Assembly (NCBI RefSeq): GCF_963678635.1
Contig: NC_087066.1
Coordinates: forward strand, 53,958,312 to 54,022,311
Direction: 5' to 3'
Length of the DNA stretch: 64,000 nt
Origin: Symsagittifera roscoffensis
Taxonomy: Eukaryota > Xenacoelomorpha > Acoela > Convolutidae
The position numbers were made by a program, and so were the translations under genes. This document shows positions 44,446 through 55,725 of this stretch, piece after piece (the first letter of the stretch is position 1; every line of letters starts with the position of its first letter). Below the pieces are notes generated by a model, which saw only the letters and a program-made list of their open reading frames with translations, did no database searches and had not been told where the DNA came from.

Positions 44446-47400
44446 TCAAATACTTGTCATTTTGGATCCATCATTGAGCAACCTCTGTTCGGGTGGAAAC
44501 GCGCCCAGAATTTTGGGCGTCTGCGAGTTGAATGAGACTGGCTTGGGTGTCGGGTAGAGCTGATATACTCTGTCATAATAGGTGAAGTCTGTCTCAACAT
44601 CGCAAGTGTACAAGTTAAATTCTGGTGGGAGGAAGGGGAGGAGCTCCTCGACTGGGGCGTAGTCCACTTCTAACACTGGAAGTCCTTGAGCTTCTCTCTC
44701 CTCAATTAGTCTGTAAGCTTCTCTTTTGCCCCAGTCATGCACTAGTCCTACAAAACGCAACCAAAAATCATTTCTGAGCTGAATGAAATTTCTGCTTTAG
44801 CATTAAGAAAGAAATATCGTGCGCTAATTATCCTACATTGGCCAATTGACAATATACAAACCCCCCAAAAATTAACAAAAAACGATCAGAAATGACACAT
44901 TTTTTTTCATATTTTTGAGCAGAACATCAACAGTTTTTAGACTATTATGGAAACAAATCCGTCAAAAGTTGCTACAAAATCATTCAAAAAGTCTGATACA
45001 AAATTCAGACAAACTATGATTGCAAAGATAAATAGAATTTAGAAATTTTTAGACAAGAACGTAGTTTTATTGGACAACTATTTCTGGAAATTTTTGACAA
45101 CGAAAACTGAGCTCCACTATGAAAGTAGAGATTCAAAAATCAAACCAAAACAAAAAAAAATGGTTTAACAATCACATCGCTGTATTATAAATAAAAGTGC
45201 TACTAAGCGAGGCTACTTCATCAAAAAGAAAAAATAATGCTTCCAGGGCATGAGAATAGGACCAGCATAAGACATGTTTACGTGTTCTAAAAATCTTAAC
45301 TTGAAGTTAGAACCAACTCGACCTAAAGACAGTGATAGTTCGATGGGACAAATTTAGACATCCCCTCAGGAATCAAACTACTACCAATTACATAGATGAT
45401 CCTACAGGCAAAAAGATCCCTTCTAATCTTTCAAAGGCTCAGACTTCAATTACAATCATTCATCTTATCACATTAGGGCCCAAATATGAAAACCAACGGT
45501 AGGAACAAAAACTTCCAAGTTGATGCTATTTTCATGGCTTTTTAATTTTCATGAGACTGTTTGGCTATTGGGAGATAAGGATACGTTTATCAGAAAAAAA
45601 ATTGCAATCAAATCACTGACTGAAAGATTTTGACCAAGGTTGGATGAAAACTAGCATGTTAAAAAACTTAAGTTAACAGTCTCGTTGAGCGTCAGGTAAT
45701 AATTCAACACAACTTTGCAAGGTCAAAAATTATATAAAGTCAGGCAGTAAAAACTCAAATTAGTGCGTGAACAATGCTCAAGCCTTTTTGCAAAAAAAAT
45801 CTAACAAAAACAAGGATAGCCGGCTACTGTGCAAGTAACACAGATTTTTTCATTTGGTCAAGACATTTGGTCACGCATAAATAAATTTAGAAATTGTAGT
45901 AGTGCATTAAACTCACTGGTGTAAGATGGTCTGTAATACACGAAGAAGACCATTCCCACTGACATGAGAGAAACACCGACGAACATGTAGTACCTAAATC
46001 AAACGAGAAATAACACTTGTTCACAAGGCCAACACCGTTTTTTACAGCAAAGAGGACATCGAATTCTCTGAAATTTTTCCCTATAAAAACCCTCTGCCAA
46101 AATCCGCTTTTTAAGTGACAACAAGTCGCCGATACATTGTAAATTTTTCGTTTGATATTGACAATATACGCATATTTAAGACCACATTTGTCGGCAAAAA
46201 CCACTTTCAGTCTCATAATCTGAATGAAAGTCACTGACTTCAGATGGCTGATTACAATCAGAAGCTACGTTTCCAAACATTATTATAAAAAAGTGCCCGT
46301 CACGTGCTTAAGATTTTCGAGAGGAAATAAGTGGAGGGTTTTCACACTAAGAGCTTGATGAAAACTTTGTACATACACAGTATTGTTAAAAACAAACTGA
46401 TTTTTGCCAACAAATGCCATTTAATTTATGCGCACATGCAGAAAAAACTTCATTTTTGTTGGTATACTTTTACACCTAAAATGTTATCGAATTGTTAGAA
46501 AACGCGTGATTGATTTTCTATGCAGTAACACCTGTTCACTCTCGCTGCTTTGATTAATGTTGTTTTCAGGTAGTACTGTAGGTTGTAGACAGTTTAGGAA
46601 GTTGTTCTTGAACGCATATCTAGAAACTGTTTATGACTTCACAGCTTATTAGTCAGGCGGTATCGGACCTCAAGATATTTCAATATTCAGAGCTCAACCC
46701 AGAGAAGCAATACTCAATCGGGCAAATCTCTTACAGCTTAAGGGTCTTTCTTGTTATACAATCCCAAATTATCAATGCGTTTAATAATTAGCTATTGGGT
46801 TTGAGTTAGAGCTTCAGATATCCTTCTGTGGAATCTAGTTTATAACTTATTAGATTCTAGTATTATGCTCCAGTGTTATAAATAAAGACCCATTTTGGGC
46901 CGTACAACAGAAAAGACCTCTTAGATATCATTGATCCAGATTAGTTCCACCTGTCGACTTCCCCGACAAGTGAAAAACTCAGCTAACAATTAAATGAGTA
47001 TCTTCCGACTAGAACTCAGAGCGAGAAAAATCAAGGTCGTAACTAATGAATTTTCTGGTGAACGAAGAACAGTGTGTAAAAAAGTAAGAAATAACTGAAA
47101 GATCGAAACAAAGATCAGTTCACAAGTTTTTTAGGCGCTGTTTTTAATTATTTGATTTATTAATGTTTCCATTATGCGTATTTTATGACATGGAATTCTG
47201 CTTTTAAATACCGAAATTTACGGCAGTTCGTTTTTCTTTGTTGAACTGCAATTTCCGATAAAGACGGTTAATTTATTTATGAAATGAAGTGTTGTCAATC
47301 AGCCAGCTACCCGAAACCGATCTTCCTCAGAACCGAAACGAGGCAGAAATAGAATACATACCTGGCAAACCAATCGTCGGCTTCCTTGTCTTCGTAGTCA

Positions 47401-47726
47401 AATCCGAGGGATTCAAAAATGGAGAACTTCCGAAAATGGAACTCCCTAACTGGATCCCAAACTGCATTCTCCGGATTCGTCACTATCTCCTCCGTCTTTT
47501 TCGTCAGGTGGATACTTCTTTTCTGCGTCATGGAAACGCCACTCAATTCTCCAACTTTACATGCATTATTAGAAAAAACTATCGCAGAAGCTTCTTTCTG
47601 CTGGCCCTGGTGAAGACGAAAAAGAGATAGAGGTTGCCCACATAATCTGCTAACACTTCTGACGTTGGATTTAGTTGAAGTGTTTCTGAGGTTGCGAGTG
47701 ACAACTGAGATTGTTCCAAGTTTCAT
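44446..47726 (-). CDS. NDUFB11: NADH dehydrogenase 1 beta subcomplex subunit 11 (complex I, ESSS type)
   Basis: Three exons on the minus strand: 47726-47362, 45993-45917 and 44747-44446, with donors AG/GTATGT and CA/GTGAGT and acceptors TTTAG and TTGTAG. All phases agree and give 247 residues. The first about 70 residues are rich in Arg, Ser and Thr and poor in acidic residues, as in a mitochondrial presequence. Residues near 100-120 (FESLGFDYEDKEADDW) lead into one membrane segment encoded by exon 2 (GVSLMSVGMVFFVYY). The family signature follows in exon 3: WGKREAYRLIEEREAQGLPV. NDUFB11 is an accessory subunit of the membrane arm of complex I in the inner mitochondrial membrane. About 60 residues after LPPE extend beyond the shorter mammalian protein. 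Intron 1 carries a MITE (46742-46919). Confidence 0.88.
46742..46919. mobile_element. Short MITE, copy 3, inside NDUFB11 intron 1
   Basis: 178 bp. The left end is GGGTCTTTCTTGTTATACA and the right end ...GGGCCGTACAACAGAAAAGAC. The termini match the copies at 38009 and 38288. The interior is different and longer. Confidence 0.65.
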
Positions 47727-47770
47727 GACGTCTAAGTGAGCCTCGTTTACATCATCTGGAAAATTTCAAA

Positions 47771-47970
47771 GATCTACTTAACAATCGTCCTCCCTTTGGT
47801 ATCTACTTAAGAATTGCCACCCCTGTTAATAAAAGCAGTAAATAGCACTAGAGCTTTTTATTTAAAATTCGTTTTTTGCTGCAATCTGATTGGTCGAAAA
47901 TGCGTTATTTTAATCTACTTAACAATTGACCCCCTTTCTTAAAAAGCGGGGGCAATTGTTAAGTAGATCC
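47771..47970. mobile_element. MITE 44 bp upstream of the NDUFB11 ATG
   Basis: 200 bp with ends GATCTACTTAACAAT and ...AATTGTTAAGTAGATCC, inverted repeats of about 18 bases. A second copy of the terminal motif lies just inside each end: direct at 47799 (ATCTACTTAAGAATTGCC), and inverted near 47918, so the right end can fold into a long hairpin with C-rich and G-rich arms. If transcription starts upstream of it, the MITE is in the 5' untranslated region; otherwise it is in the promoter. It is duplicated at 50318-50517. Confidence 0.8.
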
Positions 47971-48179
47971 AATTTCAAATATACATCATTTCAGGTATAA
48001 TATTAACAGAAGCGAAATCCCGTTTTCCAAACAAGCAAAAAAACGGAACAGAAGAAATAAAATGAAAATAAGCATTGAAAAATCAAGCTCTGAAGTAGAT
48101 AATTCTTAGTACGCTCGAGGATTGAACTCACCAGCTGACGCAACTCAGTCAAATAAAATTTACCTAATGAGCAATAATA

Positions 48180-48250
48180 GCGCTTTAGTTTAGCGGGTAT
48201 AACACCCACTGATTAAATAATAGCCCAGGTTGAATTTCGTGCAAAACTGG
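48180..48250 (+). repeat. tRNA-like sequence (possible SINE head)
   Basis: TAGTTTAGCGGG at 48186-48197 resembles an A box and GGTTGAATTTC at 48229-48239 a B box, with spacing suitable for RNA polymerase III. No complete cloverleaf is apparent, so I do not call a tRNA gene. The same sequence occurs at 50743-50796 in the duplicated copy. Confidence 0.35.
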
Positions 48251-49245
48251 GCAATGCGAAAGGCAAGTTGCATTACCAAGAAAGTGGGCTGCAAAAATCA
48301 CACAAGCGTCATTTGAGTAAAAAAAAACAGTGATAGCTAGTTTGTATGACGTCATCAATCGCCAGAAGAATTCCTTCGCGATACCTCCACACAGTGGACA
48401 CGCGGACTTGAACTTCACTTGATTTAAGCTTCTTCAAAAATGCTATAGTATGCTTAAAAAATTTACATGATCTCTAACTTTTATTTCGCAAAAAAAATAC
48501 AAATGCGAAAAAAAAAGATGAGCGTGAACATGTAAGACTTTTCTTTACAAAATGCTTGAATAAAACTCGCGAGCGAACCAAATCGTCTTCACTTTGTTCA
48601 TTTACACTTGAAAAGTATCAACAGTTTTGTTTCAGAGAGGTTACCCTATACTCCGCAGACGCAAGCCAAAAACAATGAAACAGTAAAAAAACAGCCTATT
48701 TTAAAAACATTTTGAACCAATCAATATCTGGCCAATCCTGAAAGATTCTCTTAACTTGCTGAATATTAACAACCTGCTCAATCTAAATTGGGCGCACATA
48801 ATTGTGTAATCAAGACAGGTAGCAGCAAATTCTCGTTCATTAAGCCGAAACAACCTTACAATATAATTTCTTGAAACGACCGAAAACTGCGCTAACTAAC
48901 TGTATATAGAAATTTGGGACTTTGTACTGGAAAAATGGTCCTGTAAAAAAAGCAAGGTCTGCATATATACCATGTTGATCGCGTAAAGAGCCAAGGCACA
49001 AAAAATCAAAAACCAATTAAATAAAAAACTCCCTTTTTCCGAAAAGATCAAATTCATTGCATTTTACTAACGAGCTTTGCTTAATATACGTTACCACCCA
49101 ACATCAGTTGGAGTTTATCGGTTTCAAAACATGTATCATGGTTCTTCGAGGCAACAATAAAATTTTATTGTCTGCTTTAAAATTGATTGCATTACTACCG
49201 GATAAATAGATTTCCAATAAAAACATATCAAAGTGTTTTTCCAAC

Positions 49246-49436
49246 AGTTAAGTTATAAGTATCACAAACCAAATCTTGTGCATAACGAGGCTATAATCAG
49301 TCGCTTTCCAGAAATGCTCCTGATTTATTGCTTTAACTACGTGCTCTTTGGTTCATTGCTACATATGCTGATTGCAAACACACTGTTCTATTTATTGAGG
49401 AAACTTAGAAATCGTCGAAACTTAACGTTAGATTGA
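49246..49436 (+). CDS. Possible small membrane protein frame, conserved in both duplicate copies
   Basis: An open frame after a splice-acceptor-like 'gtttttccaacag' reads LSYKYHKPNLVHNEAIISRF, then ATG, then a hydrophobic stretch (MLLIYCFNYVLFGSLLHMLI) and a basic end (LRKLRNRRN), stop at 49434-49436. The duplicate at 51789-51979 translates identically even though nearby non-coding sequence differs between copies. That is weak support, as a young duplication changes little. It could be an orphan exon or simply a chance frame. Confidence 0.25.
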
Positions 49437-50128
49437 TCTGAAAAAATTTCTTTGCGGATGCATTTGATTAAGGAAGCGAATTGAAGAGGCGCCTGATTCC
49501 ATACTGATTGCCTTCTAATGAAAAGGTTACACAAATTTTTTGGCTCGACAAAATAATCTCTTCTATCTTTTTTCTAAATTTAAAAGTTCCAATACAGGAG
49601 TTTGACACCTATAAAGTAAGTCATAGAGGGTAAGTGAGCACATAAACGCAGTTTTCGGGTCAACAGTTTCCAAAGAGGGACCCACAAGACCCTTTTTGGT
49701 GTTTCAGTAGACTTCAAAAAAGTATTTAGTCGATCTAAAATAGGTTGACAATGTTTTTAATTTGTTTTTGAAAAAAAAACCAAGAAAATTCTGAACCAAA
49801 TTTGAAAAGAAAAAAAAATTGTTTTTCCTCACTGATTTTTCCAGAAGCTTCACCAAGATCTTAAAGCTTCCCGAATCTTTATCCCGGGTAACAACAGCGG
49901 TTCTCCACCAAGAGCTGAACAGCTCGTATGTTGATCCCTTCCCTTGTGGATAAGTAATCTGAACGGCTTACCCGAGATAAGTTTCATAAGATTCATAAGT
50001 TTCCGCCAAAATTGTTATGCCGCCAAGGGTTGACTTGAGTGATTATCAGCAAAAAAAAAGAAATATCAAAGTCCCCACAACAAAAAAAAACTTCCCCTAC
50101 AGTGCCAGTTCATAATTAAAAACCACAT

Positions 50129-50273
50129 TCGCAGAAGCTTCTTTCTGCTGGCCCTGGTGAAGACGAAAAAGAGATAGAGGTTGCCCACATAATCTGCTAA
50201 CACTTCTGACGTTGGATTTAGTTGAAGTGTTTCTGAGATTGCGAGTGACAACTGAGATTGTTCCAAGTTTCAT
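50129..50273 (-). pseudogene. 5' fragment of NDUFB11 (duplicate start codon and first 48 codons)
   Basis: The ATG at 50273 and the first about 48 codons match NDUFB11 exon 1. One visible difference (AAC to AAT in the codon for Asn 12) is silent. The rest of the gene is missing: past 50129 the sequence is unrelated. Whatever promoter lies upstream of NDUFB11 within the duplicated block is present here too, so a chimeric transcript is possible, but no functional subunit can be made. Confidence 0.8.
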
Positions 50274-50317
50274 GACGTCTAAGTGAGCCTCGTTTACATC
50301 ATCTGGAAAATTTCAAA

Positions 50318-50517
50318 GATCTACTTAACAATCGCCCTCTTTTTGGTATCTACTTGAGAACTGCCACCCCTGTTAATGAAAGCAGTAAATAGCACTTAAG
50401 CTTTTTATTTAGAACTCGAATTTTGCTGCAATCTGATTGGCCGAAAATGCGTTATTTTAAGCTACTTAACAATTGACCTTCTTTCTTAAAACGCGGGGGC
50501 AATTGTTAAGTAGATCC
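50318..50517. mobile_element. Duplicate of the TTAACAATTG MITE
   Basis: Copy of 47771-47970 carried along by the segmental duplication. It has the same 200-bp length and ends, with several substitutions in the arms. Confidence 0.8.
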
Positions 50518-52489
50518 GATTTCAAATATACATCATTTCAGGTATAATATTAACAGAAGCGAAATCCCGTTTCCCAAACAAGCAAAAAAACGGAACAGAA
50601 GAAAAAAATGAAAATAAGCATTGAAAAATAAAGCCCTGAAGTAGATAATTCTTAGTACGCTCGAGGATTGAACTCACCAGCTGACGCAACTCAGTCAAAT
50701 AAAATTTACCTAATGAACGATTGGGCAGCAATGATAGCGCTTTAGTTTAGCGGGTATAACACCCACTGATTAAATAATAGCCCAGGTTGAATTTCGTGCA
50801 AAACTGGGCAATGCGAAAGGCAAGTTGCATTACCAAAAAAGTGGGCTGCAAAAATCACACAAGCGTCATTTGAGTAAAAAAAAAACAGTGATAGCTAGTT
50901 TGTATGATGTCATAAATCGCCAGAAGAATTCTTTGCGATACCTCCACACAGTGGACACGCGGACTTGAACTTCACTTGATTTAAGCTTCTTCAAAAATGC
51001 TATAGTATGCTTAAAAAATTTACATGATCTCTAACTTTTATTTCGAACGAAAAAAAAAGATGAGCGTGAACATGTAAGACTTTTCTTTACAAAATGCTTG
51101 AATAAAACTCGCGAGCGAACCAGATCGTCTTCACTTTGTTCATTTACACTTGAAAAATATCAACAGTTTTGTTTCAGAGAGGTTACCCTATACTCCGCAG
51201 ACGCAAGCCAAAAACAATGAAACAGTAAAAAAACAGCCTATTTTAAAAACATTTTGAACCAATCAACATCTGGCCAATCCTGAAAGATTCTCTTAACTTG
51301 CTGAATATTAACAACCTGCTCAATCTAAATTGGGCGCACATAATTGTGTAATCAAGACAGGTAGCAGCAAATTCTCGTTCATTAAGCCGAAACAACCTTA
51401 CAATATAATTTCTTGAAACGACCGAAAACTGCGCTAACTAACTGTATATAGAAATTTGGGACTGTGTACTGGAAAAATGGTCCTGTAAAAAAAGCAAGGT
51501 CTGCATATATACCATGTTGATCGCGCAAAGAGCCAAGGCACAAAAAATCAAAAACCAATTAAATAAAAAACTCTCTTTTTCCGAAAAAGATCAAATTCAT
51601 TGCATTTTACTAACGAGCTTTGCTTAATATATGTTACCACCCAACATCAGTTGGATTTTATCGGTTTCAAAACATGTATCATGGTTCTTCGAGGCAACAA
51701 TAAAATTTTATTGTCTGCTTTAAAATTGATTGCATTACTACCGGATAAATAGATTTCCAATAAAAACATATCAAAGTGTTTTTCCAACAGTTAAGTTATA
51801 AGTATCACAAACCAAATCTTGTGCATAACGAGGCTATAATCAGTCGCTTTCCAGAAATGCTCCTGATTTATTGCTTTAACTACGTGCTCTTTGGTTCATT
51901 GCTACATATGCTGATTGCAAACACACTGTTCTATTTATTGAGGAAACTTAGAAATCGTCGAAACTTAACGTTAGATTGATCTGAAAATTACAAGACAACA
52001 AAAAACCACAAAAACAATCGATAAATCTAAGATCACTTCTTAATAATTTGCTATATTAGGCTCTGAAATGCTTATCCTTTTTTCGAAATTTACCAAATAC
52101 TTGAAAAGGCGAAACTGAACAAAAAAAACCTGAAACAAGAGGCTTCTGACCTTCTTTCAAATATGCACCGGGTTTTAAGGCATTTAAAGCAAGTTCATAA
52201 AAAAATTAAGCCTGCAAAAAACTTTACGAACACGGATCGAACACACTATCTGATGCGACATAAGCAAAAAAAAAATTAGACAAGCCACTGTACCACGGAG
52301 ACCTTACGAACACTCAATTCCAACAAAATTGACTATTTAATTCTAGGCAACAATGAATGGGCTTTATTTATGCGTTTAAAACACAGGCTTTAGCATCCGT
52401 CCATAAAACTTGAATTAATTAAATAACTCTACACATATTCCAATTCAAAACAAACGTTGAACGCAAAGATTTCCGATTTATGTTGGAAA

Positions 52490-54420
52490 AAATTGACTGA
52501 TCTTATAAAACATAGCCAACTAACAATTAGAAAAGAGTAATGAATGCAAATAAACAGAAAAATAACACTGACTTTGAAATAATCTCAATTTCTGAATTCC
52601 ATAGAAAAAACATTTACCCAAGTTGAGAAAAGTGGATCAATAGGTAAAATTTCTAATCCGCTGGAAATCTTAAAATTACATTCCACTTTCGAAAAAAGAA
52701 ATTATTCACGTTTCTTTGCGCTATTTCCACGTTCGTATTTGGAGAGTGCTATTAACGTAACTTTCAGCAGATGAATTTCAATTGAACTCAAAAATTGCAT
52801 ATATACATTGTCTTGGTACAATGCCTACGTCTTGGTGATTCATAAATGCATTAATATGTATGAATGCACATCTGTAGTTTATTAGAGCATTTTAAGACTT
52901 TTTCCCGAAAAACAAAACAAAAAACCACCAAGACCTATATAAGAGTCTTCACTACGTTCATTACTCTTAAACAAACTCTGTTTAGTTTAGAAAATACATA
53001 TATTTTTTTGAAAAAGATGCTTTGAGTAGAAAAAAGGCTAACAGAGGCCTGATATTGCTCCACAAATTATATGCTACACGAACTTTGCATGTAGTTCCTT
53101 GAATTGTAAAAGCAAACTCAGAAAAAAACCGACAAAAGATGAGCAAAAAAATTTCTTCGAATAAAAGACAAACAAGGTTAGCAGCGTTCAATTTTCGAGT
53201 GTCTTTCAGCTGGAAGTTTTTTCTCTCAAATAAATTTTACCACATACGTTGAAAAAACTTACGAGACCCAACAGCTGGTTCTTATTTCTACACGGTTGAA
53301 ACTACACATGCGTAAATTTAAAACAAGAAAGGTATAGAAGTAGTACAGAATGTTACGGCCGCATTCATAAAAACAACTAAAAAGTTCTTCAAATCATTGT
53401 CAATTCTTGTCCCTAGTGTGATGAGAGTAAAATAGTAGATAAAGGCATAATCGACAATAGTTGTCTTCAAAACAGAAAACGAAAAAACATGAAAAAAATC
53501 TAAAATTAGTTTTAGAATGATCGTTCTAAAAAACTTTTTGCATAACAATTTTTAAATTTTTCAGAAAAATTTCATTGCCCAGAAAACGACGTATCACTCT
53601 TCCAAATTTAGTTTTCGTTCACTAAAATCAAGTTTTTTTAGCCTAAATGACTGAGTTTCATACACAGAGGCGAACTGAGCTTCGCAAACACCAGTGAGAA
53701 CACAAAGAGCAGCTCTCTAAAGTGCAAAAAAAAATAGAAAAAAAACACAAATTAGTTTTTAAAAATTTGGCTACGTCTGAGACTCAAACCTGCGACCTAG
53801 AGACTAAAATTCTCAAAAACTAACCACTCGGCCACGGACGCTCAATAGGCACTAAACTCTAGCCACAAATAAAGCAGAGAACAGATGCTATGCAATTTTC
53901 AATACTACATTGAAATTTACAAATTAGTGAACACATTTAATGAACACTATATTTGCGAGTTAGGTTTTAAAAAAAAGAATATTCGTAATTATACACTAAG
54001 CTGATCGCTAGTGTAATAACAACTATTTATCGATCGCTCTCAAACCTTTCAAACCGGTTTTTCTCGACATCGAGACAGCTTTGTGAAAAATTTCTATGTT
54101 CGAATCACGACTGAAAAAACTTCAAATTGATATGTCGCTCGAACAATTCCAATGATTTTTTGTGTTACCTTTCTTTAGTGGAAAACAAAAAACATAGCCA
54201 ACAGACAAATCGAAAAGAGTCAATGAACGCAAGTAAACAGAAAAAAATCTCAACTTTCGAATTTCGGAGAAAACATGATGACCTCAAAGCTTTTTGAAAT
54301 TCTAGAACAAACTTATGATTGTCATTTTTTTAAATAAAATTTGCCCACTTTGAGAAAATTGGATCATAGGTAGTTTTTTTATTTCGCCTATTTGTATTTC
54401 GAGAGTTTGAATGACTTCCG
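52490..54420. repeat. Diverged duplicated blocks around the SINEs
   Basis: 52500-52760 and 54185-54400 share 'aaacatagccaac', 'aaaagagt-aatgaa-gcaa-taaacagaaaaa' and 'tgagaaaa-tggatca-taggta'. 52900-52950 and 55210-55250 share 'cctatat-agagtct'. The blocks are old and non-coding. The interval 51989-56600 contains no gene that I can support firmly. Confidence 0.55.
53660..53845 (-). mobile_element. tRNA-derived SINE, copy 1
   Basis: On the minus strand it begins with a tRNA-like head. An A box TGGCCGAGTGG (plus positions 53825-53835) and a B box AGGTTTGAGTCTC (53780-53792) sit in a recognisable class II (Leu/Ser-type) layout with a loop around GAGAATTTTAGTCTC. An AT-rich body follows, then the shared tail containing GCGAAGCTCAGTTCGCCTCT. 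Confidence 0.7.
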
Positions 54421-54489
54421 TTTTCTAAAAAAGAAGTCGTCGTTTGTAACCTTTATTTTTGCTGTTCGATAATGGATTTTGGCTTCCTT

Positions 54490-54680
54490 TTACAGAGGCG
54501 AAACTGCGCTTCGAAAACACTAGCAAGAACACGACCAAAAACAGCTTTATCAAAAAAAAGAAAAAGTAAAAATAAGCCTCGAATTAGCAAAAACTCGGCT
54601 ACGTTTAGGATTCGACCCTGCGACCCACTGCAATCAAGAGATTTTGAGTCTCACGCACTATCCCCTCAGCCACTCAAGTT
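54490..54680 (-). mobile_element. tRNA-derived SINE, copy 2
   Basis: This copy is better preserved. The A box GAGTGGCTGAGGGG (plus 54662-54675), an anticodon-like arm GAGACTCAAAATCTC that would read CAA (leucine), and the B box GGGTCGAATCC (54607-54617) are in the right order. The tail has TTCGAAGCGCAGTTTCGCC, matching copy 1 and the headless copies elsewhere. I infer an origin from a leucine tRNA. Confidence 0.75.
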
Positions 54681-55509
54681 TAACAACCGACAAACACTAG
54701 TCACGAATAAAGCAGCTACACATGCTAACAAATTGCCATAAGTTGCACCAAATACAAATAGACTCAATTTTGCAACAAACAATTTGGAATATAACTAACT
54801 GAAAGCATCCACACTAACTTTGCATGAAACAAATCGCAAAGCATAAAGCCACAGTATGTATAAATTATGGATTTCAAAAAAATTGCGAGAAAAATTGAGT
54901 TATCAAATTTCTGAAATCGAGTTTCCATTATTGTGATGCTGTTTGCAACAAATAGCTTTTTTCGGTTCATTTGATGATTTAAAAATGCATCAATGGTGTT
55001 AATTTATTACTATTCGAATGTCCAAGCACTTGCTATCAAAAAGCTGTAAAGGAGCCCCACCATTATTGGGGTTCCGCTCCATAAAAGTACCGCAACAATA
55101 TTTGCGACTTAGATTGGAAAAAAGATGGTTCGTACTAATACACTAGCTTCGCAAGGCTTAACACAGGAACTGGACTGAACTTAAAAAACAAAAGCAATTT
55201 TCTGAACTTTTCCTGAAAAACGAAAAAAAATCACAAGGACCTATATTAGAGTCTGAACAGCGTTAATCGACTGTTAAAAAACTACATTCTCAATTTTCAA
55301 TGGTGGTAACAACTATCTCAAACAAAACGTGTTCAATAGAAGAATAAACTGTAATCAAAATAGGTGGACCAAGATGAATAATTATAGTAGTGCTAATTGT
55401 AGTAAGCCTGCTTTGCATTAGATCCAAATTCAAAGGTCAACAAAGTTCCTTTTCACATTCAGTGGTTGGAACCATAAGTATTTTTAGCTCTCTAGATCAA
55501 CCAAACTAA

Positions 55510-55725
55510 ATTCGACTGGTACTAAAAAGCGAAACACACTTAGTGCAAGTTAAAGCTATGGATGAATCACGGCATATATATAATATCGATGTAATTGGTA
55601 CATCCAACAACAGAGGTCATTTATTTGATATCGATCATCCGGGTAAAGAAGGAGATGCGTTTGTTAGTAAGGCTATATTCACTCACAAATTAAAAGCTAC
55701 AGATATGCGAACTCAGATTTTTTAA
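55510..55725 (+). pseudogene. Coding-like fragment of unknown origin
   Basis: 71 codons without a stop, including HIYNIDVIGTSNNRGHLFDI and a further charged region (KEGDAFVSKAIFTHKLKATD). The residue mix looks like a real protein and not AT-rich noise. There is no convincing start codon or splice acceptor, and no neighbouring fragment was found. It may be an exon of an unseen gene or a mobile-element remnant. Confidence 0.3.

Larger units (their letters stand above)
47582..49445. repeat. Segmental duplication, source copy (contains NDUFB11 start)
   Basis: 1.86 kb, matching 50129-51988 at high identity with scattered substitutions and 1-10-bp gaps. It begins inside NDUFB11 exon 1, includes the start codon and everything upstream, and ends after 'gattgatctgaaaa'. 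The two copies are in the same orientation, 0.68 kb apart. I call this the source because only here does the gene continue. Confidence 0.92.
50129..51988. repeat. Segmental duplication, second copy
   Basis: Matches 47582-49445. Differences from the source include a 10-base insertion near 50716 ('acgattgggc'), small indels in A-runs near 51045, and scattered substitutions. Sequence on both sides (49446-50128 and after 51988) is not shared. Confidence 0.92.

Noticed and set aside
45887-46234. 115-codon minus-strand frame
   Set aside because: Only 45993-45917 is a real exon, and in another frame; the rest is NDUFB11 intron.
47289-47630. 113-codon plus-strand frame
   Set aside because: Antisense to NDUFB11 exon 1; the minus-strand exon has a start codon, presequence and splice donor.
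48185-48418. 77-codon minus-strand frame with CPLCGG
   Set aside because: The copy in the duplicated segment has a one-base change in length that breaks the frame, and no splice or start context supports it.
50066-50266. 66-codon minus-strand frame in the duplicated segment
   Set aside because: It is in the wrong frame relative to the NDUFB11 fragment and runs into unrelated sequence.
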